Source: Bradyrhizobium viridifuturi (lineage in GTDB: Bacteria; Pseudomonadota; Alphaproteobacteria; Rhizobiales; Xanthobacteraceae). From it: DNA of 64,000 nt. Below the pieces are notes generated by a model. The model was not told the DNA's origin. It did no database searches and saw only the letters and a program-made list of their open reading frames with translations. Location: NCBI RefSeq assembly GCF_001238275.1, contig NZ_LGTB01000012.1:119683-183682 (forward strand). Direction: 5' to 3'. Below are positions 9,269-20,801 of the stretch, piece by piece. Both the position numbers and the translations under genes were made by a program. The first letter of the stretch is position 1; every line of letters starts with the position of its first letter.

Positions 9269-11281
9269 TCACAGCCCCGTCGACGCCTCGATCTTGAATT
9301 GCGCCAGCGCCGATTGCGGATCGGTCTTGAGCAGTTGCATCAATTGAAGCACCGGCGCTTTCGCGCGCGGGGTCAGCCTGATGACCAGCGTCTGCCCCGG
9401 CGTCTCGATGAACTGGCTGACCGCGGTGACGAGGGCTGCCGCATCCGGATTGCCTCCGCCGATCGCGTCGTCCTGTGCCTTGATGCTATCAAGGATGGCT
9501 TTGCGCGCCTCGTCACGGCCGACGTTCTGGCTGCGTGCGAACTGCGCGATCGCGAGATCGATGACGCCGAGATCGTGGATGGTCAGCTCGATCACGCCGG
9601 CCTCGATCTGCGCCGCGGCGCCGATGGATTCCGCGGCGCTGGTCGAAAACGCCTCGCGCGGCACGTTGCCGAGCGTGAGCTTCGCCGATGCCTTCAACAG
9701 GCCCGCCATGTCGAGCTTGACCGGCTCAAGCGCGAAGGCGCGCGACGCCTCCGTCCAGGCCGCGCCGAGATCGGCATCGACGGCCATCCGGTCTATTCCG
9801 GCGGCGACCAGCGCCTGCTGCTGCGGATCGGCGGCATCCAGCGGTGCCGCCATTTTCGCGATCAGGTGCAGCTTGCTCGGGATCGGCCCGACGAACTGAC
9901 CCCAGTCGAGGCTGAAGACGTCGATGTTGACCGGCTTGCCGGTGGCCTTGTAGGGCGACGTGACACCCTTGACCTCAACACCCTCGATCATCGGAAATAG
10001 CGCCAGCGCCTGTTCAGGCGACGGTTTCTGCCCGGCGAACTGTGCCGACAGCCGCATGAGGCTCGCGACGTCGAGCGCCTTCAGCGCGAAGCGTCCGACC
10101 TTGAAGGGACCGTTCGGCGCATTGCCGTCAAGTCCCTCGACCGCGAGCTCGCCGATCTTGCCGTGTTCGAAGTTGAACCGCATCGAGGACAGCTTGAGTG
10201 GGCCCTTCGGTGTCTCAATCAAGAGCCCATGCATCTCGGCATTCCCGATGCCGGCGCCCGAATAGAGGCTGGAAATCTTCTCCAGCAGTTCGCGCGCCTG
10301 GGCCGGAGACGGCGGCGGGCTTCCCGGTGGCGGGATCATGGCCAGCAGCGCCGGCAGTTGCATCCGTGACGGGTTTATCCTGACATCGTCGATCGCCACG
10401 CCATCGATCCGCATGTTCAAGCCGGGCATGGCTGTGGCGGCATCAGGCGTCACGCTGATCACATAGGGACCGGCCGAAACATGTCCTTGAACCCGGTAGT
10501 CCCTGTCGTCGTTGGCCTTGGCCGGATCGAACATCGCCGCCATCGCGCCGACGTCGATATCGGTCGCGACGATATTGGCGAGGTCGCCGGTCATCTTGAC
10601 CGGCTTGCCTGCGGCCTGCTGGTTGATCGTGAACGTCATCTTGCCGGTCTTGCTCGACCCGATCTTTCCGTCCTTGATGTTTTCGATGGCAAGGCCGGAG
10701 TAATCGAACGTGCCGCCGGCGCCGTCGCCCGCACGTGCGGCCGCACTGAACGTCATCGCTCCAGTCAGGTTGGGCGCGCTCACGGATGAGGCGTTGATGC
10801 TCGCAAGCTGCCCCAATCCAAACCGGTACAACTCGAGGATCGACGACGAGGCCGGGAGCTGCGGCAGGCCGGCGGGACCGGAATAGTCCTTCACGGTGAT
10901 CCGCGGCGCCTTGTAGCTCAGCGAGGCGATCGTCGGCGTCGGGTTCGCCACGCCGATCTCGATATCGCTGAATTCGACATTGCCGGCGGAGATCCGCGCG
11001 GCGTCCGGCTGACCGAGGCCGGTCATCGTGAGGCTGGCAATCTTGACGCTGACCGGGGATTGCGTCCCCGACTCGGTGGCGATGTCCGAAATCGTCAGGG
11101 TGCGGCTCTTGGTGTCGAAGGCGATCTTGCCGTGGCTCGCCTTGGCACCGGCGGCACGGACCTGCTCGAAGGCGGCCTCGACGTCGCGCGTGACCCGGCG
11201 CTGGGCATAGAGGTCGAAACCGAAGTAGCCGCCGGCCGCGATGACTGCGACGGCGATCAGGCCGAGCAGAATTTTCTTCAT
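9269..11281 (-). CDS. Large exported protein of unknown function, AsmA-like appearance
   Basis: A 670-residue protein with an N-terminal signal anchor (KKILLGLIAVAVIAAGGYFGFDLYA). The rest is long and beta-rich, with repeated short segments of the type 'MTFTINQQAAGKPVKMTGDL' and 'LKLSSMRFNFEHGKIGELAV'. These alternating amphipathic strands recall AsmA/DUF945-like envelope proteins, but I cannot assign it to a family by motif. It probably sits in the periplasm anchored to the inner membrane. It stands alone between aspS and maeB. Confidence 0.8.
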   Translation of the reverse strand: MKKILLGLIAVAVIAAGGYFGFDLYAQRRVTRDVEAAFEQVRAAGAKASHGKIAFDTKSRTLTISDIATESGTQSPVSVKIASLTMTGLGQPDAARISAGNVEFSDIEIGVANPTPTIASLSYKAPRITVKDYSGPAGLPQLPASSSILELYRFGLGQLASINASSVSAPNLTGAMTFSAAARAGDGAGGTFDYSGLAIENIKDGKIGSSKTGKMTFTINQQAAGKPVKMTGDLANIVATDIDVGAMAAMFDPAKANDDRDYRVQGHVSAGPYVISVTPDAATAMPGLNMRIDGVAIDDVRINPSRMQLPALLAMIPPPGSPPPSPAQARELLEKISSLYSGAGIGNAEMHGLLIETPKGPLKLSSMRFNFEHGKIGELAVEGLDGNAPNGPFKVGRFALKALDVASLMRLSAQFAGQKPSPEQALALFPMIEGVEVKGVTSPYKATGKPVNIDVFSLDWGQFVGPIPSKLHLIAKMAAPLDAADPQQQALVAAGIDRMAVDADLGAAWTEASRAFALEPVKLDMAGLLKASAKLTLGNVPREAFSTSAAESIGAAAQIEAGVIELTIHDLGVIDLAIAQFARSQNVGRDEARKAILDSIKAQDDAIGGGNPDAAALVTAVSQFIETPGQTLVIRLTPRAKAPVLQLMQLLKTDPQSALAQFKIEASTGL

Positions 11282-11504
11282 TCGGTCAACTCCGGATCAT
11301 CAAGGGGAAAAAATTGCCAAGCCGTGGCCGGTCGGTGCAGCATCGGCGGATTGGGCCGTCCAGGCCTGTTGACGGGGATATTATCGGATGTTGCATCCAA
11401 GCGGCCGGACATGCTTCACATCCAGCTCGATTTGCCGGACAACTGACTTTTGCCTGGATTAGCACAGAAACAAGAAATTTGGGCCGGAAACGCGGGGAGC
11501 ACGC

Positions 11505-13814
<2,310 letters not shown>

Positions 13815-13842
13815 CGGGCGTTGTTTGAGCACGTTATGTTCG

Positions 13843-13938
13843 GAAAACCGCAGCGCGGTTTTCTGCACGGTGCCCGAGCCGAGATGGATTCGATTTGATC
13901 GAAGCAGGCGGAGCGACCATAATCGCTGCGCCTGCTTC
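13843..13938. repeat. Two hairpins downstream of maeB
   Basis: The first (13843-13863) pairs GAAAACCGC with GCGGTTTTC and resembles a degenerate copy of the TCGGAAAACCG repeat found elsewhere in this window. The second (13901-13938) pairs a 16-base arm starting GAAGCAGGCG with its partner ending CGCCTGCTTC, with a single mismatch. Together they probably end maeB transcription before the DoxX gene. Confidence 0.6.
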
Positions 13939-13970
13939 GTCCGATTTCTGCCATCCAGTGAGGCCGACCC

Positions 13971-14423
13971 ATGCCAGCGTTCATCACCTTCGGACGGATT
14001 CTGTTTGCCGTGCTGTTCCTCTATTCGGGAGCGAGCAAGCTGTTCGGCATCCAGGCCACCGCGGATGTGATCGCGGCGAAGCTGACGATCCCGGCCATCG
14101 CCGCGCCGTATACGCAGCAGATCGAAACCTTCGTCGGCATGCCGTTCATGCAGCTCTTGGCGATCGTGGTCGGTGGCTTCGAGATCCTCGCCGGGCTGAT
14201 GATCGCGGTGAACGTGCTGGCGCGGTTCTTCGCGCTGCTCTTGATCGTCTATGTGTGCGTCGTCACCTTCTACTTCCATGATTTCTGGAATCAGCCGGCG
14301 CCCGACAATCTCAGGACCCTGATCGACGCGCTGAAGAACCTGTCGCTGATCGGCGCGCTGTTCATCATCGCCGGCTACGGCCGCGGTCCGCGCCGGGACG
14401 ATCCGGCGTATGGTGACGTATAG
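13971..14423 (+). CDS. DoxX family membrane protein
   Basis: A 150-residue four-helix membrane protein of the DoxX/YphA family. The N-terminal signature FGRILFAVLFLYSGASKLFGI is typical, followed by AIVVGGFEILAGLMIAV, FALLLIVYVCVVTFYFHDFW and LSLIGALFIIAGYG. Family members have been linked to redox or thiol stress but have no common proven activity. It appears monocistronic. Confidence 0.9.
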   Translation: MPAFITFGRILFAVLFLYSGASKLFGIQATADVIAAKLTIPAIAAPYTQQIETFVGMPFMQLLAIVVGGFEILAGLMIAVNVLARFFALLLIVYVCVVTFYFHDFWNQPAPDNLRTLIDALKNLSLIGALFIIAGYGRGPRRDDPAYGDV

Positions 14424-14514
14424 GGGGCGGCGGCGGACCGCACGACGGCCTACGATGCGTTAACGCGTCCGACGCGTTGTCGGCATGTCACGCACTCATG
14501 CGCCGCTGTGAAGT

Positions 14515-14931
14515 TCAGAAAAATGGTCCCCACATAGGTACGCTCTCAAACCTTTCAAGCCGGACCGTTTTCCCGCCAGCTGATGACGTATCGGTGCCAA
14601 GTCTCATGATATCTCGGTCTTTGGTATCGACGCGCAGCTCGAGTTCGCCTGGACAGTCTTTGGATGAATCGATCTCCAGGGCGAACGGAATGGGAAGCCT
14701 CTTGCTCGTGTTGGGAACCACGAAGGACTGAAAACGCCTCTCTGAGCCTGTCGGGCTCTCCGGCGTCATTTCGACGAGGTAGAAGTAGAGGAATTCTCCG
14801 ACATCGGCCTTGCGGTCGCCGGGCGCTTGCACGAGTTCGCCGCGCAGAGTGGTCTTGCAGGCGCCGACTGCGCTGGTTGTGACCAGCGACGCCAGCGCCA
14901 TGCCAGCAACTACCTTCGCGAGGGAAGTCAT
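14515..14931 (-). CDS. Secreted protein, possibly YbaY/YscW-like
   Basis: A 138-residue protein with a signal peptide (TSLAKVVAGMALASLVTTSAVGA) followed at once by a Cys that may be in a disulphide rather than a lipobox. The mature part LRGELVQ... with KRLPIPFALEID and a late ELELRVDTKDRDIMRLGTD pattern resembles the small beta-barrel of YbaY/YscW-type proteins, where a PIPF motif is common. That resemblance is my inference and is weak. The ATG at 14931 was chosen because it begins the signal peptide; the frame is open further upstream without a plausible N terminus. Confidence 0.65.
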   Translation of the reverse strand: MTSLAKVVAGMALASLVTTSAVGACKTTLRGELVQAPGDRKADVGEFLYFYLVEMTPESPTGSERRFQSFVVPNTSKRLPIPFALEIDSSKDCPGELELRVDTKDRDIMRLGTDTSSAGGKTVRLERFESVPMWGPFF

Positions 14932-14960
14932 GACGCTGTTCGTGGCAAGCTGCACGGGAT

Positions 14961-15518
14961 CTATACGCTCCGCCGCCACGGCGTGACGCTGACATCCTGC
15001 GCCGGGTCGATCAGCTGCGGCGCGCCGGCGTGAAGGCCGTGCGCTGACAGCACCTGCTGCGGGGTGCGGGCAGGCACGCCGGGAAAGCACGGCTCGCCGT
15101 CGGGGATGCGCACCTTCGAGGCGACCGAGAGCCAGAACGTGTCATAGCGATCCATGAACATGCCGAACACGCCGGGACCGCCGATGATCGCGACCATGCC
15201 GGAGGTCACGCCGGCCTCGCGGCGCGCCGTGTCGAACGGGCAGCCGGTTGGGTTCCACAGCAGCGCCTTCGGATTGTCAGGGTCGGGCGCGAGGGCCGCG
15301 ACCTTGCCGGTCAGGATCAGGCGGCGGCGCTTCGGCGCGTTCGGCTGCTCTTCCTGGGAGTGACGGCCGTGCACGACGAGATCGGCGCTGTCGAGCGCTG
15401 CGGTGAAGAATTTCTTGTCGCCTTCGATCTTGAGATCGTCCGGCATCACGTTGCGTGCATTCGCCAGCCGGCCATCGGCCGAGACGATGACGAAACCCTC
15501 GATACGCAACTCAGACAC
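14961..15518 (-). CDS. RibD C-terminal / dihydrofolate reductase-like protein
   Basis: About 185 residues with a DHFR-like fold: the start ELRIEGFVIVSADGRLANA resembles the first strand and loop of RibD_C proteins, ADLVVHGRHSQ the middle strand, and AIIGGPGVFGMFMDRYDTFWLS the conserved GG motif. The family reduces pteridine or riboflavin intermediates using NADPH; the actual substrate here is unknown. No ATG fits, so I chose the GTG at 15518 (a TTG five codons later is possible). It starts 20 bases after the polysaccharide deacetylase stop on the same strand, so the two are probably cotranscribed. Confidence 0.75.
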   Translation of the reverse strand: MSELRIEGFVIVSADGRLANARNVMPDDLKIEGDKKFFTAALDSADLVVHGRHSQEEQPNAPKRRRLILTGKVAALAPDPDNPKALLWNPTGCPFDTARREAGVTSGMVAIIGGPGVFGMFMDRYDTFWLSVASKVRIPDGEPCFPGVPARTPQQVLSAHGLHAGAPQLIDPAQDVSVTPWRRSV

Positions 15519-15538
15519 CAGGACGATCGCCGGCGCTT

Positions 15539-16527
15539 TTACTGATCGACGGTGGTGACGACGCTGTTGACCGGGCGCGAGCTCACGGTCGGCAGCTTGA
15601 CGTCCTTGGCGAGCTCCTGCTCGTATTGCGGCAGCACGGTCGCCGGGAATTTGGCGCGCATGGCGACCACCTTGTAGCCGCCGGCCTTGAGCTGCGTCAG
15701 CAGCGTCGGCAGGGCTTCCGCGGTGTGCTTCTGGAAGTCGTGCATCAGGATGATGCCCTTGCCGAGCTTGGCGAGCTTCTTCATTACGGTGTCGATCACC
15801 TGCTGCGAGTTCTTCGACTTGAAGTCGAAGGAGTCGAGATCGCAGGAGAAGATCGCAATGTTGCGGTTGCCGAGATAGGTGACCATTTCCGGCGGATGCT
15901 GCAACGCCGGGAAGCGGAAGAACGGCGAGGGGGAGGTTTCGAGCGCCCATTTGACCGCGGCGAAGCCGCGCTCGATCTCGTCCTTCTTCTGATCCTCGGT
16001 CAGCTTCTTGTTGTTCAGGTTCTCGTGCGACCAGGTGTGCGAACCGACGGTGTGGCCGGCGGCATAGACCTGACGCAGGATTTCGGGGTGATAGGTGGCG
16101 TGCTTGCCGATCGGGAAGAAGATGCCCGTGGTGCATTCATCCGCGAGCGCCTTCAGCACCGCCGGCGTGTTGCCCGGCCATGGACCGTCGTCGAAGGTCA
16201 GCACCACCTCATGGTCGCGCAGGAAGTCGAGCTGCTTGAAATGCTCGAAGCCGAAGCCCGGTCCGCCCGTGGTGTCGATCTCGACGGTGCGGGCGACGCC
16301 GAGCGCGTTCGGATTGGTGCAGGCGGCGCGTGCCGCTGCGCCGGTTGCTTCGGAGGCACTTGGGCAGCCGCTGCGGTGGGCGCAGGCGCCGCGGCTGGAG
16401 CTGCGGCGGCTGGAGCTGCCGCCGGCGCGGCAGGGGCGCCCTTGGCGGGCGGCGTCTGCGACCAAGCTGCGCTCGACGCGAGCAACGATACGGTCCCTGC
16501 GAAAATCAGACCTGCCGCAATGCGCAT
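15539..16527 (-). pseudogene. Polysaccharide deacetylase, frameshifted in its linker
   Basis: A secreted NodB-homology carbohydrate esterase. The signal peptide (RIAAGLIFAGTVSLLASSAAWS) starts at the ATG at 16527 and runs into an Ala/Pro-rich linker. The catalytic domain (EVVLTFDDGPWPGNT with the metal-binding DD, HTVGSHTWSH with the HxxxH zinc ligands, RFPALQHP, IILMHDF) lies in the next frame. The switch falls near 16339; adding one G to CCGGCGCAGC joins them into 329 residues. The catalytic frame alone is open up to 16627, but that N terminus is Arg-rich nonsense. If translated as it stands, no export of the enzyme is expected. Likely substrates are chitin-like or peptidoglycan sugars. Confidence 0.82.
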
Positions 16528-16690
16528 GGCGTGTTCCCTGCTGATCGCGCTCCCGGTACCGGCTTTGCCGCGACCGGGCCGCTTTCGCCCCAAACTCATC
16601 GTACCCTAGTCGCAGTGGCGGCGCCAAGGCAATGAACGTGGCGGGGCTGTGCCCGAAATCCCAGTTAATTCCGGGGATTATCGGTGCTTC

Positions 16691-17260
16691 TTAGGCCGCC
16701 GCCAAGGCCCGTGCGATCCCGGTCTTGATGCGGGTGTCGTCGGGAGTGACCGACTCAGGGAAGACGTCGGCGATATAGCCGTCGCGGCCGATCAGGTATT
16801 TGTGGAAATTCCAGCGCGGCACGTCCTTCGGCCGTGCCTCCGCCGCCCACCGGTAGAACGGATGCGCGCCCGCGCCCCGGACCACCGCTTTCGCTGCGAT
16901 TGGGAAGGTGACGCCGTATTGATGCTGCGCGGTCTCGGCGATCTCGGTCGGGCCGCCGGGTTCCTGGCCGCCGAAATCATTGGAGGGCACGCCGATGATG
17001 ACGAAGCCGCGGTCGCGGAATTCGGTCCACAATTGCTGCAGGCCGGCATATTGCGGGGTGAAGCCACAGAGAGAGGCCGTGTTCACGATCATCAGGGGAC
17101 GGCCGGCATAGTCGGCAAGGCGGATGTCGCCGCCACTGAGCGCCGGGAACGAGAAGGCGTAGGCGGTGATCCGGCTCATCGCGGGCTGCTCCGCATGCAG
17201 CGCACGGGAGCCAGCGGCCGCGGCCAAGGCTGCCACCATCAGTGTCCTGCGGTCCATCAT
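16691..17260 (-). CDS. Glutathione peroxidase family protein, exported
   Basis: A 189-residue Cys-type glutathione/thioredoxin peroxidase. Catalytic residues are visible: Cys65 in NTASLCGFTPQYAGLQ, Gln99 in PSNDFGGQEPG and Trp150-Asn151 in WNFHKYLIG. An N-terminal segment (MDRRTLMVAALAAAAGSRALHA) looks like a signal peptide with twin arginine-like start, so the protein is probably periplasmic, where it would reduce lipid or hydrogen peroxides. I chose the ATG at 17260; 21 further upstream codons are open but do not look like a leader. Confidence 0.9.
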   Translation of the reverse strand: MMDRRTLMVAALAAAAGSRALHAEQPAMSRITAYAFSFPALSGGDIRLADYAGRPLMIVNTASLCGFTPQYAGLQQLWTEFRDRGFVIIGVPSNDFGGQEPGGPTEIAETAQHQYGVTFPIAAKAVVRGAGAHPFYRWAAEARPKDVPRWNFHKYLIGRDGYIADVFPESVTPDDTRIKTGIARALAAA

Positions 17261-17342
17261 GGTCTCGTCCCCGGAACAGATGCGGCTCGCATCATAATCC
17301 AGCGGGCAGGCGCAGGCTTTCAAGAAGGCGTTATAGAGGGGC

Positions 17343-19097
17343 TCAGCGCAGCGGCAGGATGAAGTCGGTGCCTTCGCCGGTCTCGCCCTGGTTGACGCCG
17401 AGGTCGGAGACGATGATCGATCCGCCGGTGCCGAGCGCCTCGTTGATCCGTGCCATCACGTCAGCCGGGATCGAGATGCGGTCGAGCGCCTCGGCGGGGC
17501 TGTTGGTCGCCGGCTGCGGCTTCATCTCGACCGGCGTTGCGGCCGCTACCTTGCGGCGATGCGAGGCGCGCTCCTCGACGTCGATGCGGGCAGCGTTGCG
17601 GGTCGGCAGCGTCACCACCGACCAGCGCAGCAGGTTGGCATCTGATTTGTCGGCTTCCGCGGTGAACACATGCGTGCCGAGCGGCCGGTCGCTGGCCGCG
17701 ATTGTCACCGGCACGTCGAACAGCGGTGCAAAGTTCTGCCGCACGTACAGCTTGGAATCCTTGCGGCTGATGAACACCGCGATCTGGCCGGCGCGCTTCG
17801 ACACGTCGATCTTGGCGATACCCGGCAACCGCGCCGGATCCTTGGCTACATCCTTGTTGGCGTCGGGCGCGTCCGCTGCGGTTGCTGCCTCGGCGGGCTT
17901 GTCGAGGGTCTTGACGGCATCCGTCGCCTTGGCGGCGTCCTTCGTGACATCAGCTTTGGCCGCATCGGTCTTCGTGTCGACCTTGGGCGCCTCGGCGACG
18001 GCTGGCCTTGCAGCATCCGCCTTCAGTTCGTCGGCCTTGGCTTCGGCCTTCACGGGGTCGTTGGCGGAGACCTCGGACTTCGGCGTGTCAGTGCTGCCAG
18101 TGGTTTCGCTGACCGCTCTCTCATCGGTCGCGGCGCTGCTGGCCGTGGAATTGGTTTCGGCCGGCTTGTCGGCCGCGGCGATCTCAGGCTTGGTCGGCTG
18201 TGATGGGTCGGCTGCAAGCTTGTCGGCGATGGGATCGCTCGCGGCGGAGGACGCATCGGACATCGTCACCGACGCGCTCGCGCCGCTGGCGTCGGCAGTG
18301 TGGGTGTTGTCGCGCAGTGACGCGGCGGCGGTATGTCCGACGCTGCTGCGCAAATCGAGTCCGGTCTGCGGTTTGTCCGCGCCCTTGTCGCTCTTCACGC
18401 CCAGCGGCGCATCCATCTTCAGAATCTCGTCGGCCACCGGCTGTTGCGGCGTAACCTTCTGCGTCACCAGGAGCGGGTGAGAGAAATTCTCCGGAGAGAT
18501 CGTGCCGGGCGTGACGAATACGCGGGCGCCCATCCGGGTCCAGTTGTACATCTTGACCGCAAACGACATCGGCATGCGGATGCAGCCATGCGAGGCCGGG
18601 TAGCCGGGCAGCACACCGGCGTGCATCGCGATGCCCGACCAGGTGATGCGCTGCATGTACGGCATCGGCGCGCCGCTATAGATGTTGGACTGATGGTACT
18701 TCTGCTTCTGGATGACGCTGAAGACACCCATCGGGGTCGAGTGCCCCTTCATGCCTGTCGACACCGGGCTCTCTGCGTAGAGGCCGTTGGCGTCGTAGAT
18801 GCTGACCCGCTGCTGGTCGATCGAGACCGAGATGATCAGGGGACCCTGTGGCTTGCTCCCGGCCTCCTTCGCGATCGCTGGATTCTTCTTGGCGAGATTG
18901 CGCTTCGGCTTCGGCCGAACCGGCTGCGGCATCGGCTCGACATCGGCGTAATAGGTGGAATCGCGGTTCCAGTAGAACAGCGCCGCGTCGGCCTGTGAGG
19001 AGGCGGCCACGGTGCCGGCCGCAGTCAGAATTGCAAACTGCCAGAACCGCCCATTCGCAGAATCAAAAATCGAAATCCGACGTCCGCTTGCGCGCAT
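17343..19097 (-). CDS. L,D-transpeptidase (YkuD) with long Ala/Lys/Asp-rich region
   Basis: A 584-residue exported protein. After a signal-like segment (FWQFAILTAAGTVAASSQADA) comes a YkuD domain (about residues 85-195) with the catalytic H159 and S169-HGC172-IRMP motif, which forms 3-3 peptidoglycan crosslinks or attaches proteins to the wall. Residues about 220-430 are a low-complexity Ala/Lys/Asp/Ser region, possibly a wall- or periplasm-spanning spacer. The C-terminal third contains a second YkuD-like beta segment (GQIAVFISRKDSKLYVRQNF, RPLGTHVFTA) without a catalytic Cys, which looks like a degenerate duplicate. Confidence 0.9.
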   Translation of the reverse strand: MRASGRRISIFDSANGRFWQFAILTAAGTVAASSQADAALFYWNRDSTYYADVEPMPQPVRPKPKRNLAKKNPAIAKEAGSKPQGPLIISVSIDQQRVSIYDANGLYAESPVSTGMKGHSTPMGVFSVIQKQKYHQSNIYSGAPMPYMQRITWSGIAMHAGVLPGYPASHGCIRMPMSFAVKMYNWTRMGARVFVTPGTISPENFSHPLLVTQKVTPQQPVADEILKMDAPLGVKSDKGADKPQTGLDLRSSVGHTAAASLRDNTHTADASGASASVTMSDASSAASDPIADKLAADPSQPTKPEIAAADKPAETNSTASSAATDERAVSETTGSTDTPKSEVSANDPVKAEAKADELKADAARPAVAEAPKVDTKTDAAKADVTKDAAKATDAVKTLDKPAEAATAADAPDANKDVAKDPARLPGIAKIDVSKRAGQIAVFISRKDSKLYVRQNFAPLFDVPVTIAASDRPLGTHVFTAEADKSDANLLRWSVVTLPTRNAARIDVEERASHRRKVAAATPVEMKPQPATNSPAEALDRISIPADVMARINEALGTGGSIIVSDLGVNQGETGEGTDFILPLR

Positions 19098-19320
19098 ATT
19101 CCGAATCCCAGTCCAAACTATCTATTGGTTGTCGCAGACGCCGAACGCGTTCACCAGCGCAAGCGATCTAACCCTTCCGTGAGGGGCGGATTTTCGACGA
19201 AAGAGTAACAAAAAAGCCTCACAAGAGGTTAAAGCGCGGGGCGCGATCACCGAACTGTCAGCGCCTTCCTGTGTGGCGTTTGCGCACTACATAGGCGGGA
19301 CCCACCCCGCGGAGACTTCA

Positions 19321-19893
19321 ATGAGATCGAGAATTGTGAGCTTGTGTGACGCCCGACCGCTGTCTCGATGGGGGTGCGCCGCGCTGCTGATGTTGCTCAC
19401 CTCATTGGCGACCCTGGGGCAGGCAACTTCTGCCGCTGCGGCGGACGAGCCGGACCTGATCTTCCGCCGCTCGACGGTGTTCAAATGGGTCAGCCCCAAC
19501 GACAAGCTCGCGACCTATGGCGTTGACGACCCCGAGGTCGAGGGCGTCGCCTGTCACTTCACGGTGCCGGAGAAGGGTGGCTTCAAGGGTTGGCTTGGCC
19601 TTGCCGAGGAAGTCTCTGATATCTCGCTGGCGTGCCGGCAGATCGGCCCGATCCGCTTCAAGAACAAGCTTGGCCAGGGCGACGACATGTTCCGCCAGCG
19701 GAGGTCGCTGTTCTTCAAGAAGATGCAGATCGTGCGCGGCTGCGACGCCAAGCGCAACGTGCTGGTCTACATGGTCTATTCGGACAAGCTGATCGAGGGC
19801 TCGCCGAAGAACTCGACGTCATCGGTGCCGATCATGCCATGGGGCGCGGCCGATGCTGCCGCGGTGCAGAAGTGCGGCGAGTTCATTCAGTAG
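19321..19893 (+). CDS. creA: CreA family protein
   Basis: A 190-residue exported protein of the CreA family. The signal peptide (CAALLMLLTSLATLGQATSAAAA) is followed by the family core: VFKWVSPNDKLATYGVDDPEVEGVACHFT, then LACRQIGPIRF and LFFKKMQIVRGCDAKRNVLVYMVYS, with conserved cysteines. The molecular function is unknown. The ATG at 19321 was chosen over an upstream in-frame ATG at 19273 because it starts the leader directly. It is divergent from the L,D-transpeptidase. Confidence 0.9.
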   Translation: MRSRIVSLCDARPLSRWGCAALLMLLTSLATLGQATSAAAADEPDLIFRRSTVFKWVSPNDKLATYGVDDPEVEGVACHFTVPEKGGFKGWLGLAEEVSDISLACRQIGPIRFKNKLGQGDDMFRQRRSLFFKKMQIVRGCDAKRNVLVYMVYSDKLIEGSPKNSTSSVPIMPWGAADAAAVQKCGEFIQ

Positions 19894-19936
19894 CGGGAGC
19901 AGGGGCTTGGCCGGGGCGGCTGAAGCAGCAGGCGAG

Positions 19937-20164
19937 CTAGCGCTTGGTTTGCCCGAACTGCTTCGTGCCAATGCTGAGGCCCGGCTTGAGCTTCGAGTCG
20001 CGGCAGCCGACGAGGCGGACCAGCTTCTGTGGTGCGCACTCATTGTCACCCATCACGTAAGCGCCCTGCTGCGGCATTGCGGCCGTCATCTGTTGCTGCT
20101 GGCCGGATTTGCGGGCCGCGGATTCATTGCCAACACCGATGTTGCCATTGCCCACGACTGACAT
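19937..20164 (-). CDS. Small hypothetical protein, 75 residues
   Basis: An open frame of 75 residues (SVVGNGNIGVGNESAARKSG ... GYVMGDNECAPQ-like centre ... GTKQFGQTKR). It has no signal peptide, two cysteines (one in ECAPQKL, one in VGCRDS) and is hydrophilic. I do not recognise a family. It lies antisense-side downstream of creA and has plausible codon use, but it could be non-coding. Confidence 0.4.
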   Translation of the reverse strand: MSVVGNGNIGVGNESAARKSGQQQQMTAAMPQQGAYVMGDNECAPQKLVRLVGCRDSKLKPGLSIGTKQFGQTKR

Positions 20165-20603
20165 CCTTCGTTGGATTGGATCTCAACAACCGTTGGATCG
20201 GGATCACGACAACGTGCCACCGCGGAGTTGGTTGCACGGCGCCCAGATGAGTCGGCCGAACCGTGGCCCGGTTCAAGCCGCCCCCTGCTGAACTGCTTCC
20301 TGTCTCAGCAGAGGAAAGTTAAGAAAGCGCGGTAGCCCACTCGGTTTGCAGGCATAATCGAGCCATCCACAGCCGAGCCGGTCGGACGCGCGAAATCTTG
20401 AGCAGGCCGCTTGCCACATCGTTGCCATTGAAAGCATTGGGTTTTTTCGCTCAATGTTTCGTGGGCTGCCGGCCGACGAAACAATTCTGATCGCGACGAA
20501 ACCATTTTCAGCTTGTTCCGCAGAACTCCCGAAACGGCAGATCGTTATCAAACCGTCAACACAGCGGCGCCGAGCGCCGACCCGAAATGACGGAGACTGT
20601 CAG
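20165..20603. other. 439-base intergenic stretch, nothing firmly identified
   Basis: No reading frame here has family-like content; a minus-strand frame at 20273-20551 is Cys/Arg-rich and unconvincing. Local base composition is lower in GC (for example GGGTTTTTTCGCTCAATG near 20440) than the flanks, which suits a promoter region for the small secreted proteins that follow. Confidence 0.4.
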
Positions 20604-20762
20604 ATGCGGACCATGAGCCTGATCCTCGCCTTCGCCTTTGTGATGGCCGGTTCGTCGATGGCCGGCACCCCGGACAACGGTTTGCCCGGCATCGGCACCT
20701 TCTCCTATAACGGCTCGCCGGTCGTCACCTCGGCCCCGATGGTGGTGGCGCAGGCCAACTGA
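20604..20762 (+). CDS. 52-residue secreted small protein
   Basis: RTMSLILAFAFVMAGSSMAG is a clean signal peptide; the mature peptide of about 32 residues (TPDNGLPGIGTFSYNGSPVV...) is Gly/Pro-rich and ends AQAN. A GGAGAC ribosome-binding site precedes the ATG at 20604, and longer upstream frames lack a leader. Function unknown. It is 39 bases upstream of another secreted protein on the same strand, probably one transcript. Confidence 0.7.
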   Translation: MRTMSLILAFAFVMAGSSMAGTPDNGLPGIGTFSYNGSPVVTSAPMVVAQAN

Positions 20763-20801
20763 TCGCGACGCGAAAAACAGAAACGCCGGTAAAGGCTCCC
20801 C

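Noticed and set aside
14961..16136. 391-residue minus-strand frame joining the DHFR-like gene and part of the deacetylase region
   Set aside because: Its first half is out of frame with the deacetylase and Arg/His-rich; only the part after the GTG at 15518 has family content.
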